Part shown: positions 8,545-17,390 of the stretch, piece by piece | How the letters are laid out: every line of letters starts with the position of its first letter | Position numbering within the stretch: the first letter of the stretch is position 1 | Source: an uncultured Alphaproteobacteria bacterium | GTDB taxonomy: Bacteria > Pseudomonadota > Alphaproteobacteria > Rhodobacterales > Rhodobacteraceae | Length of the DNA stretch: 64,000 bases | Assembly: GCA_902530595.1 (NCBI GenBank) | Contig: CACAAX010000003.1 | Span: 36,001-100,000 of the forward strand | Direction: 5' to 3' | Program-made: the position numbers and the translations under genes | The notes under the pieces: model-generated | Databases searched by the model: none | Told to the model about the DNA's origin: nothing | Seen by the model: the letters and a program-made list of their open reading frames with translations, nothing else

Positions 8545-9774
8545 TCAAATCGCTCCGGAGTCCCTAAGTGCCTCTATTTGTTCATTATTCAATTCAAGCA
8601 TTTCTTTTAAAATAGCTATATTATCTTCTCCAAGCTTTGGTGCTCTTCTAATTTCGGTTTCGGCCATATTCGAAAGCTTTATTGGATTGCCAAAGACTTT
8701 AACAACCTCGTTTAGTACAGGCATATCAAGAATCATTTTGCGGTCTATTAATTGAGGATCAGAAACAACTTCACCAATTCCCTTGATTGGACTTAACGGA
8801 ACTTTATCGGCAAGCATAGTTTCAAGCTCGGCCTTAGTGTATCTGGAAAACCAGCCATTAATAAGAGGCTTTATGCGTCTGTCATACACTTCCTTATTGA
8901 AACGTTTGTGCATTGTATCAATTTCAGGATCTGACGCCAAATCATCACAATTAAAAACTTTGAGCGTTTCTCGCCACTGTTTATCATTATATCCCCCAAA
9001 AAATACGAACCCATCCTTACAGGAAAATTGTTCATATGGTCGGACAAAAGCGTGATTATTTCCCGTAGGGGTGGCCTCTACACCATCGACAGAATAACGA
9101 AGAAGCGCGCTTTCGGTTAAGCATAGAGTGGAGTCAACCTGAGCTACATCAACTAATTGCCCTATTCCTGTTTTTTCTGCCTCTCTAAGCGCCACAACAG
9201 TCCCTATTGTACCGAAAAAACAGGCTGCCAAATCTCCAATGATAGTGCCCACCCTTACCGGCGGCCTGTCAGGATAACCATTCATAGACCAAAGACCACT
9301 TTCAGCCTGTCCAGTATTATCAAAACTTGGTCTTGACGATTTTGGTCCCGTCTGACCAAAACCACTTATTGAAGTGTATACCAGTGCGGGGTTTTCTTTT
9401 TTAAGATCTTCGTATCCCAAACCGAGGCCATTCATTGCTCCGGGTCGAAAATTCTCAATCAAAATATCTGCCTTTTTTACCAATTGCTTTAAGATTTTTT
9501 TACCTTCTGCAGTTTTTAGATCGAGGGTCATGCCTAACTTATTTCTATTATACTGGGCAAAGAAGGCACTTTCCTTATCCGACTTTGTAAAAGGTGGGAA
9601 GTTTCTTGTATAATCAGGGTCTCCAGGATTTTCAATTTTTATAACTGTAGCTCCTAAATCTGCAAGAATCATCGCACTGTAGGGGCCAGCGACTACTCGG
9701 GTTATATCGAGTACGACCACACCCTCGAGAGGTAGATGCTTATTTTGAGGTTTCTTTTTTTCAGTTGAAGTCAT
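8545..9774 (-). CDS. CaiB/BaiF family III CoA-transferase
   Basis: A 409-residue formyl-CoA-transferase-like enzyme. It starts LEGVVVLDITRVVAGPYSAMILADLGATVIKIE, the family hallmark. It also has NRNKLGMTLDLK, GFGQTGP, and the catalytic aspartate in GQLVDVAQVDSTL. Such enzymes move CoA between carboxylic acids through an aspartyl-CoA thioester. It sits downstream of the double ATPase gene in the catabolic operon, with a 29-base gap, and upstream of the PhyH-like gene. Activation of a carboxylate arising from the imported compound is a reasonable inference. The acid involved cannot be deduced. Confidence 0.88.
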   Translation of the reverse strand: MTSTEKKKPQNKHLPLEGVVVLDITRVVAGPYSAMILADLGATVIKIENPGDPDYTRNFPPFTKSDKESAFFAQYNRNKLGMTLDLKTAEGKKILKQLVKKADILIENFRPGAMNGLGLGYEDLKKENPALVYTSISGFGQTGPKSSRPSFDNTGQAESGLWSMNGYPDRPPVRVGTIIGDLAACFFGTIGTVVALREAEKTGIGQLVDVAQVDSTLCLTESALLRYSVDGVEATPTGNNHAFVRPYEQFSCKDGFVFFGGYNDKQWRETLKVFNCDDLASDPEIDTMHKRFNKEVYDRRIKPLINGWFSRYTKAELETMLADKVPLSPIKGIGEVVSDPQLIDRKMILDMPVLNEVVKVFGNPIKLSNMAETEIRRAPKLGEDNIAILKEMLELNNEQIEALRDSGAI

Positions 9775-9803
9775 TAATAAAAACCCAAAGATATTTCAAA
9801 ATT

Positions 9804-11306
9804 TTAATGTACCGCTGCATAAATAATTTTTTCTTCAGACGCATCTTCTATTTCAAACTCTTCAACAATTTGGCCAAGTCTAGCAACTAAAATTCTATCT
9901 GAAATCGACATAACTTCTGGTAGGTATGAGGAAACAACGATAACAGTAATTCCTTCATCAGCTAAAGACTTTATGAAGTCATGTATCTCCTTGATGGCCC
10001 CTACATCAACCCCGCGAGTTGGTTCATCAAAAATTACAACCTTAGGTTTTTGAACTAATCCTTTTGCAATCACTACTTTTTGTTGGTTGCCCCCTGACAA
10101 TTCAACCACAGGTGAATTGATATCTTTTGTTTTAATGTTTAGTCGCTCTATCCAGTGGTCTGCCAGACTCTTAGCTTCAGACAAGCTTACAGTATTCCAA
10201 AGCTTATCTTCCGCTACCATTTTGCCTAATTGTATGTTTTGACTTATACCAAAGTTTTCAAAAAAACCTTCACTTTTTCTGTCTTCAGTTACATATATGA
10301 TACCATCATTAACTGCTGTTCTTGGAACAAGATATCTAACATACTTACCATCTAGAAGTATATTCCCGCCATGAAAGATGTTTCTTTTATATACTCCAGA
10401 TACTACCTTCATCATTTCGGTTCGCCCTGAACCAACTAAGCCAAAGACACCAGTAATTTGACCTGAGTAGGCTGAAAAAGTCGAGTTTTTAACCATCGAT
10501 CCCATAGATAAATTTTCAACCTCAAGTGTTTTCTTTCCTCTTTTACGTGGCTTTTTAGTTGTAGTTTTTTTTGAGGCATAGGCCGAGTCTGTTAAATCTC
10601 TACCTATCATTGCCTTAACAATTCTTTCTCTATTAAATTTCCTTGCTGTGTCTGTCTCTATAAGTTCACCGTCACGTAAAACTGTTATTCTGTCGGAATG
10701 TTCCAAAGCTTCCTCTAACGCATGTGAAATAAAAACTATAGACACTCCCTCTTTTTTTAGCCTCTGCATTAAACCAAAAAAATGGTGCTTCTCTTCTGGT
10801 GTCAAGGTAGCCGTTGGCTCATCAAAAATAATTACTTTAGCATTGTGGTGAACCGCTCTTGCGATTTCGACCATCTGTTTCTGCGCTGCGCCTAATTGTG
10901 ATACTAATAGGTTTGGGTCAACGTTGAAATTTAGCGACTGCAGAAATCTACTTGCTTTGATGTTTAATTTTGCCAAGCTGTTAAAAAAGTTTTCTGCGCC
11001 TAAATAAATATTCTGAGAAACGGTCATGTTTGGTACTAGGCTATTTTCTTGAAACACCATTACAACACCATTTTTTAACGCCTCCGAGGGAGTTAGAAAT
11101 GTTGTTTCTTTTCCTTCATAGATGAATGATCCAGAAGATAGCTGGTAAACTCCGGCCGCTACCTTTGTCATAGTCGATTTGCCAGCCCCATTTTCTCCAA
11201 GAAGAGAATGTATCTCACCTTTAAGAAGAGTGAAGTTGACATTTTTTATTGCCTTTACCCCATGAAACTCTTTTGTTCCATCAATGATTTGAAAAATGTC
11301 CGTCAC
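9804..11306 (-). CDS. Sugar ABC transporter ATP-binding protein, double domain (RbsA type)
   Basis: A 500-residue protein with two ABC cassettes. The first has Walker A GENGAGKST, a Walker B of the IIFDEPTATLT type, and FISHALEEALEHSDRI. The second has GLVGSGRTE, as is usual for the degenerate second half of RbsA proteins, ELSGGNQQKVVIAKGL and DEPTRGVDVGA. GTG start codon; the stop of the upstream propeller gene directly abuts it (TAAGTG), which implies translational coupling. It would power the importer formed with the two permeases and binding protein upstream. Confidence 0.9.
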   Translation of the reverse strand: MTDIFQIIDGTKEFHGVKAIKNVNFTLLKGEIHSLLGENGAGKSTMTKVAAGVYQLSSGSFIYEGKETTFLTPSEALKNGVVMVFQENSLVPNMTVSQNIYLGAENFFNSLAKLNIKASRFLQSLNFNVDPNLLVSQLGAAQKQMVEIARAVHHNAKVIIFDEPTATLTPEEKHHFFGLMQRLKKEGVSIVFISHALEEALEHSDRITVLRDGELIETDTARKFNRERIVKAMIGRDLTDSAYASKKTTTKKPRKRGKKTLEVENLSMGSMVKNSTFSAYSGQITGVFGLVGSGRTEMMKVVSGVYKRNIFHGGNILLDGKYVRYLVPRTAVNDGIIYVTEDRKSEGFFENFGISQNIQLGKMVAEDKLWNTVSLSEAKSLADHWIERLNIKTKDINSPVVELSGGNQQKVVIAKGLVQKPKVVIFDEPTRGVDVGAIKEIHDFIKSLADEGITVIVVSSYLPEVMSISDRILVARLGQIVEEFEIEDASEEKIIYAAVH

Positions 11307-12392
11307 TTATTTCCATCCTCCTAATTTTCCATCCCCTCTTGATGTCACCAATATGTTCTGCTGCTCATCGACAACGACACTGGTAGTACCATGAAAATTT
11401 CCGTTAGTACGACTGTGGTAGCTTGCAAGTGGTATTAGATCTTTATCAAATCGTACTACCAACCCATATGAAAATGCTGGAGCCCAAGGCTTGAGATAAC
11501 CCATTGTTTTTATTCCCGATTGTTGAAGAGGTTCCCTAATATGCTTTCCACTTCTGTAGGTGGGAGAGACCCAAAGACTTGGATCAATTTCTGCCATCAT
11601 TCGACTCTTGTATTCTTCCTCAGTTAAGATGAATTCAACCAACTGATTTCTAGGAGCAAAAAAGCAAACTAGAAGCTCTTGATTTTTGGTATTGAAGAAG
11701 CTCTTGCCGGGATAAGCAGGAAGCTTGTTTATTTCTTTGTCAATTTTTGTTGCTACAGAAAAGTCATTATCAAGTTGATGAAAAGTAATACGGTGCTCCC
11801 ACGACTCTGAAATGCAAAAAGTTGAGTCCCCTGTAAATGTAAGACCTGTCGGCCAAGCAAGCTCAGTCAAAATTACCTTTGAAACGGACCCATCTAATTG
11901 ATTTGCTGAAACTGTTCCACTGGACCCGTTCGATAGTAGGTCATGTTGCCACTGGGTTGCTGAAAAATTTTTTGATCCTGTGGTGTAAACGAGAGTATCC
12001 TGTTGGAAGCACATAGAAGTTACACACTTCTCTTTGAATGTGAATACCTCTTTAAGTGTTTTAGAATTTAAAATAACAACTTTTTCATCTGCAAGAGCCA
12101 CAGCAATCTTAGAACCAGCTGAGTTAAGAGCCATTGCTGTAATATAGCCAGAAAACGATTTAATCTTTTTTGGCTTTTTCATTGACGTCATTGAAAAAAG
12201 AGATGATTTTCCAGAAAATAAAATTTTCGATCGATTTATTACTAGGTTATCAATATCCTCTTCTTTATGTATTACCTTTACGTTATCTAAAAACTCGTTT
12301 GGTTTCAGAGCTCCGTCCATAACAGGCACGAATATGCTATGCTTCCCCCTGCCAAAAAAATAATCTATACGATCTTTTACAAAATTTAACAC
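11307..12392 (-). CDS. SMP-30/strictosidine-synthase-like beta-propeller protein, degenerate
   Basis: About 361 residues if GTG at 12392 is used. That start follows GGGGTGG by 8 bases and comes one base after the stop of the fused permease gene; a longer frame back to 12485 would overlap that gene by 92 bases. The body is built of beta-propeller blades. Segments such as TELAWPTGLTFTGDSTFCIS and LPAYPGKSFFNTKNQELLV line up with NGVCVTKDCQSILFAE and PGYPDNINRASDGNYWLA of its neighbour. The metal-ligand positions Asn and Asp of SMP-30 are replaced here (T, G/K), so catalysis is doubtful. No signal peptide is evident. Confidence 0.7.
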   Translation of the reverse strand: MLNFVKDRIDYFFGRGKHSIFVPVMDGALKPNEFLDNVKVIHKEEDIDNLVINRSKILFSGKSSLFSMTSMKKPKKIKSFSGYITAMALNSAGSKIAVALADEKVVILNSKTLKEVFTFKEKCVTSMCFQQDTLVYTTGSKNFSATQWQHDLLSNGSSGTVSANQLDGSVSKVILTELAWPTGLTFTGDSTFCISESWEHRITFHQLDNDFSVATKIDKEINKLPAYPGKSFFNTKNQELLVCFFAPRNQLVEFILTEEEYKSRMMAEIDPSLWVSPTYRSGKHIREPLQQSGIKTMGYLKPWAPAFSYGLVVRFDKDLIPLASYHSRTNGNFHGTTSVVVDEQQNILVTSRGDGKLGGWK

Positions 12393-12393
12393 T

Positions 12394-14517
12394 TTATTTG
12401 CCACCCCAATAATCTTGAAACCCACTCCAGTTTTTATTAGCGTCAGGTATTTTGTATTTGCCAATTCTATTATTCTGTATTCCACCTAAATAAAGATGGC
12501 CTTTATGCTCTTTCATGGACGTTACCATTGGATGATTTCTTGCTTTTAGATCCCAAAGTGATTCTAATACTTCTCCGTGCTCTGTAATCTTTATAACGCA
12601 ACCGGTATTTATATTAGGAAACAACCAGTTGGATGTATTAATACGCCTTGACATTCTCTTCCTAAAGTCGGGAAGGGTAAGCGCTAAATCTAATGCGGGC
12701 CCTCTCATCCCAACTAGGGCAAGCCAATAATTACCATCTGAGGCTCGATTAATATTATCGGGATAGCCTGGAATATTATCCATAATAACCTCGGTAGTTC
12801 CTTTTTTAGGCCCTTCAAACCAATATCTGCTCACTTTCATTCCAAAGGTTTCGGCAAATAAAATTGATTGACAGTCTTTGGTGACGCAGACACCGTTAGC
12901 AAACTTTAGGTTGCGAATGATGGTTTTTGTCTTATTTGTTTTTGGGTCATAACAAATAATACGACCGTTTCCTCTGCTCTCCACACAGTCCATCGGCCAA
13001 TCTTTTAGACGATACCTAATTGTTGCCTCTGAGAAAAATATTCTTCCATCTGGAGCTATATCTAAGTCATCTGCCAGACTAAGCCTCCTATCATCAATTA
13101 CCGATGTGAGACTTCGATTGGTTTCATCGGTAATCTTGGATACTTTTCTGTCTTGCGAAATTGAAATGACACCCATATCAGGGATACATGCTACAAGATT
13201 GTAATCTTTGTCCCATGCTAGCCCTAAAGGGTGGCCACCAACATGTGCAAAAACCTCCATTTTCTCGTGGTTTTTTCCATAAAATCGAACTATGTCGCCA
13301 TGTCTACTACCCGCATATAAATTATCATCATCATCTAATATCACGTCCTCGGGTCCCTCAACCTTACCAAGTCCTATAACACTAACATCTTTCAATTTGT
13401 CATTTACTGCATATGCTGAGTCACTTTTCGCTTCAATGGAAGCTGGGGCAGGCAATTTAAAGTAAGTGGGAGAAACATAAACTTTATTCAATAATCGAAA
13501 GCGATTCTTTACCCATCGAACATCTATCAATATTGTAAGTAATAAGATGATCCCAAATATTAATTGAATAGCGCCACCTTGAATTCCGAACTGTAACAAT
13601 CCATTTAATAGTAACAATACAATTAGTGATCCAAAAATAGCCTTTGGGACTGAGCCTCGTCCCCCTCCTAAACTTACGCCACCTAAAACAGCTGCTGTAA
13701 GTATTGTAAGTTCTAATCCTTTACCGGTTTCTGCTCCAGTGCTTGCCATTCGAGCTGCATACATAAAGCCAGCAGCAGAACATAAAATACCGCACGTAAC
13801 GTAGGAAAAAAATATTGTCTGCTTTACTTTAATGCCGGCATTATAGGCGGATCGTCGCGAACCACCGACAGCTGTTAAATGCCAACCAGGCTTCATTCGG
13901 CTTATTAGCAAGTGACCTACTATAAAAACAATCGCCGTAGCAACCAAAACAAAAGGTATACCATATGTATCTCCATCCCCAATATATTCCCACAACTCAG
14001 AGTCTGGAAAAACCGAAGAAATATCCAAGGCATATTCAAGTAGAAGAAGATCAACGATAGATCTGTAAATTATAAGCGTGACAAGTGTTGTTAGGAATGC
14101 GCGCATTCCAATTATGCCAATGAAAAACCCATTAACTGCACCACAAGCGGCACCCGCACCCATCGTAATTAATAAAGTGAGAATGGGATCTAAACTTAAA
14201 ACATGTACACAGTAAAGAGCTACCAAGTTAGCTATAGCAAATATTGATCCAACTGAGAGGTCTAAGCCGCCGCCCATCATCACAATAGTCATCCCAAGTA
14301 CAATTAAGCCTAGTTCAGCATATTGTCTGCCATATTCCGTGAGATTATAACCAGTGTAGAACCCTGGTAAAATAAAGAGAAGGCCAACCCCAACAAAAAG
14401 AAGTGTCAAAAATGGTATAGCATTATCTGCCCAACGTTTGGCGAGTATTTCTCCAAATACATGATCAGGGAAAATATTATATCTCGCAGTCAAAAACCTT
14501 TGTCGTAAAGTACTCAT
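12394..14517 (-). CDS. ABC permease (RbsC type) fused to an SMP-30/gluconolactonase-like propeller
   Basis: A 707-residue fusion. Residues about 1-335 form a BPD_transp_2 permease: MMGGGLDLSVGSIFAIANLVA, GGSRRSAYNAGIKVKQT and AAVLGGVSLGGGRGSVPKAIFGSL are typical. After a linker, residues about 375-707 form a propeller with the SMP-30 ligand pattern: Glu in KVEGPEDVILDDDDN, Asn in FANGVCVTKD, Asp in GYPDNINRASDGN. If the permease ends on the cytoplasmic side as in RbsC, the propeller faces the cytosol and could hydrolyse a lactone or ester as it enters. The fusion is continuous without frameshift. Confidence 0.85.
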   Translation of the reverse strand: MSTLRQRFLTARYNIFPDHVFGEILAKRWADNAIPFLTLLFVGVGLLFILPGFYTGYNLTEYGRQYAELGLIVLGMTIVMMGGGLDLSVGSIFAIANLVALYCVHVLSLDPILTLLITMGAGAACGAVNGFFIGIIGMRAFLTTLVTLIIYRSIVDLLLLEYALDISSVFPDSELWEYIGDGDTYGIPFVLVATAIVFIVGHLLISRMKPGWHLTAVGGSRRSAYNAGIKVKQTIFFSYVTCGILCSAAGFMYAARMASTGAETGKGLELTILTAAVLGGVSLGGGRGSVPKAIFGSLIVLLLLNGLLQFGIQGGAIQLIFGIILLLTILIDVRWVKNRFRLLNKVYVSPTYFKLPAPASIEAKSDSAYAVNDKLKDVSVIGLGKVEGPEDVILDDDDNLYAGSRHGDIVRFYGKNHEKMEVFAHVGGHPLGLAWDKDYNLVACIPDMGVISISQDRKVSKITDETNRSLTSVIDDRRLSLADDLDIAPDGRIFFSEATIRYRLKDWPMDCVESRGNGRIICYDPKTNKTKTIIRNLKFANGVCVTKDCQSILFAETFGMKVSRYWFEGPKKGTTEVIMDNIPGYPDNINRASDGNYWLALVGMRGPALDLALTLPDFRKRMSRRINTSNWLFPNINTGCVIKITEHGEVLESLWDLKARNHPMVTSMKEHKGHLYLGGIQNNRIGKYKIPDANKNWSGFQDYWGGK

Positions 14518-14539
14518 GGTTACCTATCTAAAAGTGTAG

Positions 14540-14568
14540 TTCTCGAGCCAAATGTTTTGGCTCGAGAA
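14540..14568 (-). promoter_or_regulatory. Intercistronic hairpin after the second binding-protein gene
   Basis: TTCTCGAGCCA, a 7-base loop and TGGCTCGAGAA form an 11-bp perfect stem, 12 bases past the binding-protein stop and 22 bases before the fused permease start. Like the hairpin at 3.9 kb it follows a binding-protein gene directly and lacks a strong U run. It is best read as an mRNA 3'-end stabiliser or partial terminator. Confidence 0.65.
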
Positions 14569-14580
14569 AATATTTAAGCA

Positions 14581-15606
14581 TTAATTGGAAGCCAAACTCT
14601 CCACTGTCCAACATGCGCCCGACCCCATGTAAGAAGCCATATTATCCTTGGTCAGTGTCTGGAGTTGGGTGAATAAAGATACCTTTCCAGCTTTTCCTGG
14701 TTTGTTTCCAGACTGAAGCAAGCTCTTTACAACATTCGACAAATCTCTAGCTTGTCCGGGAACATCATAGCTTACAAAAACATCGAAGATATCGTTCTTC
14801 AAGTTATCGCAGCCAGTTTTTCCTCCACCACCAGAAGTTGCAAGAAATACCTTTTCATGCATTCCGGCTTCCTTCACTGCTGCACCAGTTCCAATATCCA
14901 TTCCATCCCAAAATCCTACAATTCCACATAGGTCTGGATGTTGTTGAAGTGTTGTTTCCGTAATTGCGCGTGCTTTTGTGGAGTCCCAGTCAGCTGCTTG
15001 GTTTGACACAACTTTAATATTTGGGTTTTTTTCGAGTATATTTGAAACACCTCTAAGTTGGTAAGCGCTTGCAGCGGCTGTTAACACTCCCTGTACAATA
15101 GCGATTTTTTGTGAAGTACCAGCACCACATTGATCGATAACTTTCTGAGTCACTAATTCCCCAATTTCAATCCAGTCGGCACCAACAAAAGCATCAGTTG
15201 GGAAGGCGGATTTCATATTAACCTGGACGACGTGTATTCCAGCCTTCTCAGCTTTTCTGAGGAGTTTTGCATATGTTTGAACATCTGGGTTGTGTACAAC
15301 AATTGCATCTGGCTTCTCTGAAATTAATGAAGAAATAGCTTTTGAACCTGCATCAGCGCTCCAGTTGGGGTCTCTTAAAATCATCTCCACGCCCAAAGGC
15401 TCAAGAGCCTTCTTCATACCTGCATACCAACCTTCTGTTAAATCAAAGCCCATAGCTAGTGGTACGAAAGCTACTTTTTTTCCTTCTAGAGCAGAATAGT
15501 ATTTATCTCTTGCGGGGTCTGCAATGCCCATCTTTTCTGCCTGAGCATTTAGAGGTAGCAACATCGCTACCACTGCAATGATCAGTTTTAAAGCTTTAAA
15601 TTTCAT
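14581..15606 (-). CDS. Periplasmic sugar-binding protein (Peripla_BP_4 type)
   Basis: A 341-residue binding protein with a Sec signal (MKFKALKLIIAVVAMLLPLNAQAE, cleavage after AQA). The mature part has KKVAFVPLAMGFDLTEGWYAGMKKAL, SEKPDAIVVHNPD and VGFWDGMDIGTGAAVKEAGM, consistent with the ribose/xylose-type fold. A strong GGAGG precedes ATG. It lies between a permease gene and the permease-propeller fusion, so it supplies the ligand to the second importer. The ligand is not identifiable; the downstream propeller, CoA-transferase and dioxygenase suggest something other than a simple hexose. Confidence 0.87.
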   Translation of the reverse strand: MKFKALKLIIAVVAMLLPLNAQAEKMGIADPARDKYYSALEGKKVAFVPLAMGFDLTEGWYAGMKKALEPLGVEMILRDPNWSADAGSKAISSLISEKPDAIVVHNPDVQTYAKLLRKAEKAGIHVVQVNMKSAFPTDAFVGADWIEIGELVTQKVIDQCGAGTSQKIAIVQGVLTAAASAYQLRGVSNILEKNPNIKVVSNQAADWDSTKARAITETTLQQHPDLCGIVGFWDGMDIGTGAAVKEAGMHEKVFLATSGGGGKTGCDNLKNDIFDVFVSYDVPGQARDLSNVVKSLLQSGNKPGKAGKVSLFTQLQTLTKDNMASYMGSGACWTVESLASN

Positions 15607-15640
15607 ATTTTCCTCCTTTGTTTAAAACTTTTTTCTATTC

Positions 15641-16627
15641 TTAAATATCACCTTGTTGGGTCGTTTGTTCGTCTCTTGGATTTAATAGTGTATCGGTCAT
15701 TATAGCTAAAAGTAGAATTATTCCCTTAATCAAGTTTTGAACGATAAAAGATATATCCATAATTACCATTCCGTTAAGTAGTGTTCCAATTAAAAGAGTT
15801 CCTAAGATAACATTATGCATTCCACCCTTTCCACCCGAAAGTCCGATGCCGCCCACTACAACAACCAAGAGCACATCGTAAATCATTGAGCCTGCTACCA
15901 TTCTTGTGTTAATTGAACTTATAGCGCCCGCTGTAAGCAACCCTGCAAAATACGCCACTGTGCCTGCTAAGATAAAAATCATTACAAGTATTGGTCTAAC
16001 GGGAACTCCTGCTGTTCTTGCAGCAAGTCCACTATCACCGATTGAATAAACGAATTTACCGAAAGTTGTTTTAGTGAGAAGAAGGTGCATTATGATTGCC
16101 AACATTAGGAAACAAATTATGGGCATAGGTACTCCAAATAATTGACCTCTTCCCAAATATTCCAACCAAGCAGCGTCTTCTGGTAAATAGTTCAGTTCAT
16201 CTCTTATGAAGAGCGTTCTTCCAAGACCATAAATCACGCCAGCCATAGCCAATGTTACAAATACTGAAGCCATATCCCAATAAGCAACCAAAATACCAGT
16301 CATCGCACATAAAATCGCTGTAAAGATAAAACCAAGTATTACAGCATATATAAATGGTAGATCGATCGAGGGTAAAACGTCTGCTGAACTTAAGACGGAT
16401 GCTAAGGCTGTGCCTACAGCGAGCGTTGCAATTAATGAAAGGTCTATTCCTTTAGAAATTACTACTACAGCCATTGCTATGCTGAGTATCCCTAAAATCG
16501 ATACACTTCTCATTAAGGTTAAAAGATTCCCAGTAGAAAAAAACTTATCTAGAAACACTGAAAATCCAGCAAAGATAACAACGGTGACGATCAAAATGAT
16601 CAATTCTTGGTTACGTAACTTAAACAA
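15641..16627 (-). CDS. Sugar ABC transporter permease (RbsC type)
   Basis: A 328-residue membrane protein with BPD_transp_2 motifs: ISKGIDLSLIATLAVGTALA, IGDSGLAARTAGVPVRPILVM and VVVVGGIGLSGGKGGMHNVILGTLLIG. The chosen start is TTG (FKLRNQELIILIVTVVI follows, the first membrane helix); no ATG lies in frame nearby and no strong ribosome-binding site is seen, so the start is uncertain. It is the first gene of the long minus-strand catabolic operon and would pair with the permease part of the fusion gene to form a hetero-dimeric channel. Confidence 0.87.
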   Translation of the reverse strand: MFKLRNQELIILIVTVVIFAGFSVFLDKFFSTGNLLTLMRSVSILGILSIAMAVVVISKGIDLSLIATLAVGTALASVLSSADVLPSIDLPFIYAVILGFIFTAILCAMTGILVAYWDMASVFVTLAMAGVIYGLGRTLFIRDELNYLPEDAAWLEYLGRGQLFGVPMPIICFLMLAIIMHLLLTKTTFGKFVYSIGDSGLAARTAGVPVRPILVMIFILAGTVAYFAGLLTAGAISSINTRMVAGSMIYDVLLVVVVGGIGLSGGKGGMHNVILGTLLIGTLLNGMVIMDISFIVQNLIKGIILLLAIMTDTLLNPRDEQTTQQGDI

Positions 16628-16661
16628 ATGCGTTTTCCGATATTAGGTTTCCATCTGTCTT

Positions 16662-16689
16662 AGCGTAACACGTGGTTAACCCTTGTAAA
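16662..16689 (-). promoter_or_regulatory. Candidate promoter with operator-like inverted repeat
   Basis: On the minus strand TTTACA (16689-16684), 16 bases, TACGCT (16667-16662). The inverted repeat TAAC-ACGTG-GTTA (16666-16678) lies inside the spacer, where a repressor would block polymerase. It is about 35-60 bases before the permease start. The boxes are weak and no regulator gene is near, so this is a suggestion only. Confidence 0.3.
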
Positions 16690-16812
16690 GCCCATAAGTT
16701 TTAATATTAAACTTTAATTGGGCCACTTTGTATGGTAGCGCCAAGATTTGAAAACGTGAGTAGTAGGCCTTTAAGTCAAACTAGATTTCTCATCAATAAC
16801 CTAAGATAATCT

Positions 16813-17232
16813 CTAAGAATATATTTTGTCACTCAATCCATAGATTAGAACTGCGTTCAATATTGTGAAACCAGCCGGAGCGATATATCCTTCAGCCGTA
16901 TATTTAACGCCATCCATTTTAGCAGCTTCAGAAAATTTTACGGTCACATAACCAAAGTATGTAAAAATCAAACTTTGTAAAAAACCAAAGACAAAGATCG
17001 GCCATGTTCCCTGAGGTCCATTTTCCCGAAATAATATATATACAGAAACAAGAACTAGGGCAGCTATTAAAGAGCCTGCCAGCCTAAGGAATAATATTGC
17101 GGAGTGGTGTATACCATATTGGTCGCAAAACTTTTCTGATGTAAACAGCGCCTGGTATGCGTAATATGCTCCCCCTAATAAGTTGATAATAAAAAGAATT
17201 AAGAATATTGGTCCATTGAATGCATCTATCAT
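16813..17232 (-). CDS. Four-helix membrane protein of unknown function
   Basis: About 139 residues starting at MIDAFNGPIFL, because GGAGG lies 5 bases before that ATG; a TTG four codons upstream would place the ribosome-binding site inside the gene. Four hydrophobic segments are visible (about residues 6-26, 44-64, 76-96, 115-133), with a charged loop KFSEAAKMDGVKYTAEGY between the last two. I do not recognise a family. It is transcribed toward the catabolic operon but is separated from it by about 185 bases of non-coding sequence that hold the candidate promoter, so it is probably independent. Confidence 0.65.
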   Translation of the reverse strand: MIDAFNGPIFLILFIINLLGGAYYAYQALFTSEKFCDQYGIHHSAILFLRLAGSLIAALVLVSVYILFRENGPQGTWPIFVFGFLQSLIFTYFGYVTVKFSEAAKMDGVKYTAEGYIAPAGFTILNAVLIYGLSDKIYS

Positions 17233-17390
17233 TTTTTCCTCCAAATTTACTGATGAGAGCGTAACATGATTAGTTCAAAAATGCTACGACAGTAGCAAAA
17301 GATTGAGCCTAGAATGCGTAAAAATTAATTCTATTAACTTTAAAATAAAATATACTTCGATTAAAATCATTCGATTACTAGATATAAACA

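Noticed and set aside
12392..12485. N-terminal extension of the free propeller protein back to 12485
   Set aside because: It would overlap the fused permease gene by 92 bases in another frame. GTG at 12392 has a GGGGTGG site 8 bases upstream and sits one base after the preceding stop.
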